Below are positions 5,591 through 6,062 of a stretch of 6,062 bases of DNA, piece by piece. The notes below the pieces were generated by a model. The model ran no database searches. It was not told the origin of the DNA and saw only the letters and a program-made list of their open reading frames with translations. A program made the position numbers and the translations under genes. The DNA lies in assembly GCA_026415595.1 (NCBI GenBank), contig JAOAGU010000052.1, positions 1 to 6,062 on the forward strand, in the 5' to 3' direction. This stretch comes from Thermodesulfovibrio sp. Lineage in GTDB: Bacteria; Nitrospirota; Thermodesulfovibrionia; Thermodesulfovibrionales; Thermodesulfovibrionaceae. Every line of letters begins with the position of its first letter. Within the stretch, counting starts at the first letter, position 1.

Positions 5591-6062
5591 TCAATAAACC
5601 TCTATAACATTGGATATGACAACTTTTATTATCTCAAGAAAAATTGAAGGATAGAAAAATATAAATAATGTACCAATAGCAGTAAGAACAAGAGGCAAAA
5701 CAACTAATACGGGAGCCTCCTGAATCCCTCCTTTATCATGTCTACTAATATTTGTATTGGATTTTGGCTCTCTCAAAAAGGCTGTATAAACTATGGGCAT
5801 AAAGTAACAAGCATTAAGAATTGTGCTTGTAGCCAAAACTCCAAGGACAAAAAATTCTCCTGCTTCCAGAGCTCCAAGACTTAGATACCACTTGCTTATA
5901 AATCCAGCAAAAGGTGGAATGCCTATCATTGATAAGGCTCCAACTATAAAGGATGCCATTGTAAAAGGCATCTGTCGTCCTATTCCGTCAAGCTCACTAA
6001 TATTTGTTTTATGGGTTGCCACATAAATTGCTCCTGCTGTGAAAAAGAGAGTAATCTTACCA
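5591..6062 (-). CDS. MrpD/NuoN-like antiporter subunit, C-terminal part, 5'-truncated by window edge
   Basis: The C-terminal 156 residues of another proton-conducting antiporter subunit; the frame stays open to the right edge (first full codon at 6061), so the GTG at 6022 is an internal Val, not a start. Counting from the edge, GKITLFFTAGAIY (1-13) is the end of the conserved Lys-containing channel helix (Lys2). ISELDGIGRQMP is the polar loop typical of MrpD and NuoN. GALSMIGIPPFAGFISKWYL is the next helix and carries the conserved lysine (Lys57, in SKWY). Two or three more helices follow (about 74-93, 116-134 and 136-152), separated by a polar loop, KSNTNISRHDKGG. Compared with the 600-residue paralogue it ends soon after the core and has no lateral extension. 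It ends two bases before the 43-residue gene. It looks like MrpD or NuoN; which of these is not decidable from this fragment. Confidence 0.88.
   Translation of the reverse strand, partial: GKITLFFTAGAIYVATHKTNISELDGIGRQMPFTMASFIVGALSMIGIPPFAGFISKWYLSLGALEAGEFFVLGVLATSTILNACYFMPIVYTAFLREPKSNTNISRHDKGGIQEAPVLVVLPLVLTAIGTLFIFFYPSIFLEIIKVVISNVIEVY

Noticed and set aside
6020..6022. GTG at 6022 as the start of a 143-residue protein.
   Set aside because: The frame continues upstream to the window edge with conserved antiporter residues (KITLFFTAGAIY), so this is an internal valine of a truncated gene.
5823..6026. Plus-strand open frame of 67 codons near the right edge.
   Set aside because: Antisense to the conserved antiporter subunit, which matches a known family residue by residue; it is a shadow frame.
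3397..6062. A respiratory complex I (nuo) operon.
   Set aside because: No hydrophilic NADH/quinone-module genes (NuoB, C, D, E, F, G, I) are seen and the small proteins do not match NuoK or NuoJ, although the window shows only the end of the cluster.
1..6062. Mobile elements, CRISPR arrays, tRNA or rRNA genes, attachment sites.
   Set aside because: No transposase or integrase frame, repeat array, cloverleaf or rRNA segment is seen; coding genes fill almost the whole window.

Overview
The window is compact bacterial DNA of low G+C content (roughly one third to two fifths G+C by eye) with almost no intergenic space. The AT-rich codon choice, a TRAP 4TM/12TM fused transporter and multi-gene Mrp/complex-I-like antiporter subunits would fit an anaerobic or thermophilic low-GC bacterium such as a member of the Nitrospirota or Desulfobacterota. 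That placement is an impression from protein style, not a demonstrated identity.

Layout. Positions 1-1123 (+) hold the C-terminal two thirds or so of a TRAP-type fused permease whose start lies left of the window. It meets a leftward operon tail-to-tail at a perfect 15-bp hairpin that contains both stop codons. Everything from 6062 down to 1132 lies on the minus strand and is tightly packed. In transcription order it encodes: the C-terminal end of a MrpD/NuoN-like antiporter subunit (cut by the right edge), a 43-residue one-helix membrane protein, an 81-residue two-helix membrane protein, a 600-residue MrpD/NuoL-like antiporter subunit, a 231-residue protein that I read as an LCIB-type (limiting-CO2-inducible B) beta-carbonic anhydrase relative, a tandem-domain universal stress protein, and a small BioH-like alpha/beta hydrolase. 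Most junctions overlap or are only a few bases wide; the largest gap (32 bases) precedes the LCIB-like gene and carries a perfect extended -10 motif.

How the genes may work together. The four membrane genes look like part of a multi-subunit cation/proton-translocating complex related to Mrp antiporters and the membrane arm of complex I. The most striking feature is a soluble LCIB-like protein directly downstream of a NuoL/MrpD-like protein. In the known DAB/MpsAB system and in cyanobacterial NDH-1M(S), a NuoL-type ion channel is paired with a carbonic-anhydrase-like protein to drive CO2 hydration and bicarbonate accumulation. This locus has the same logic with different parts, so it is a candidate, apparently distinct, ion-gradient-driven inorganic carbon system. 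The association is seen in the sequence; the function is inference. The universal stress protein and hydrolase would be co-expressed passengers or regulators.
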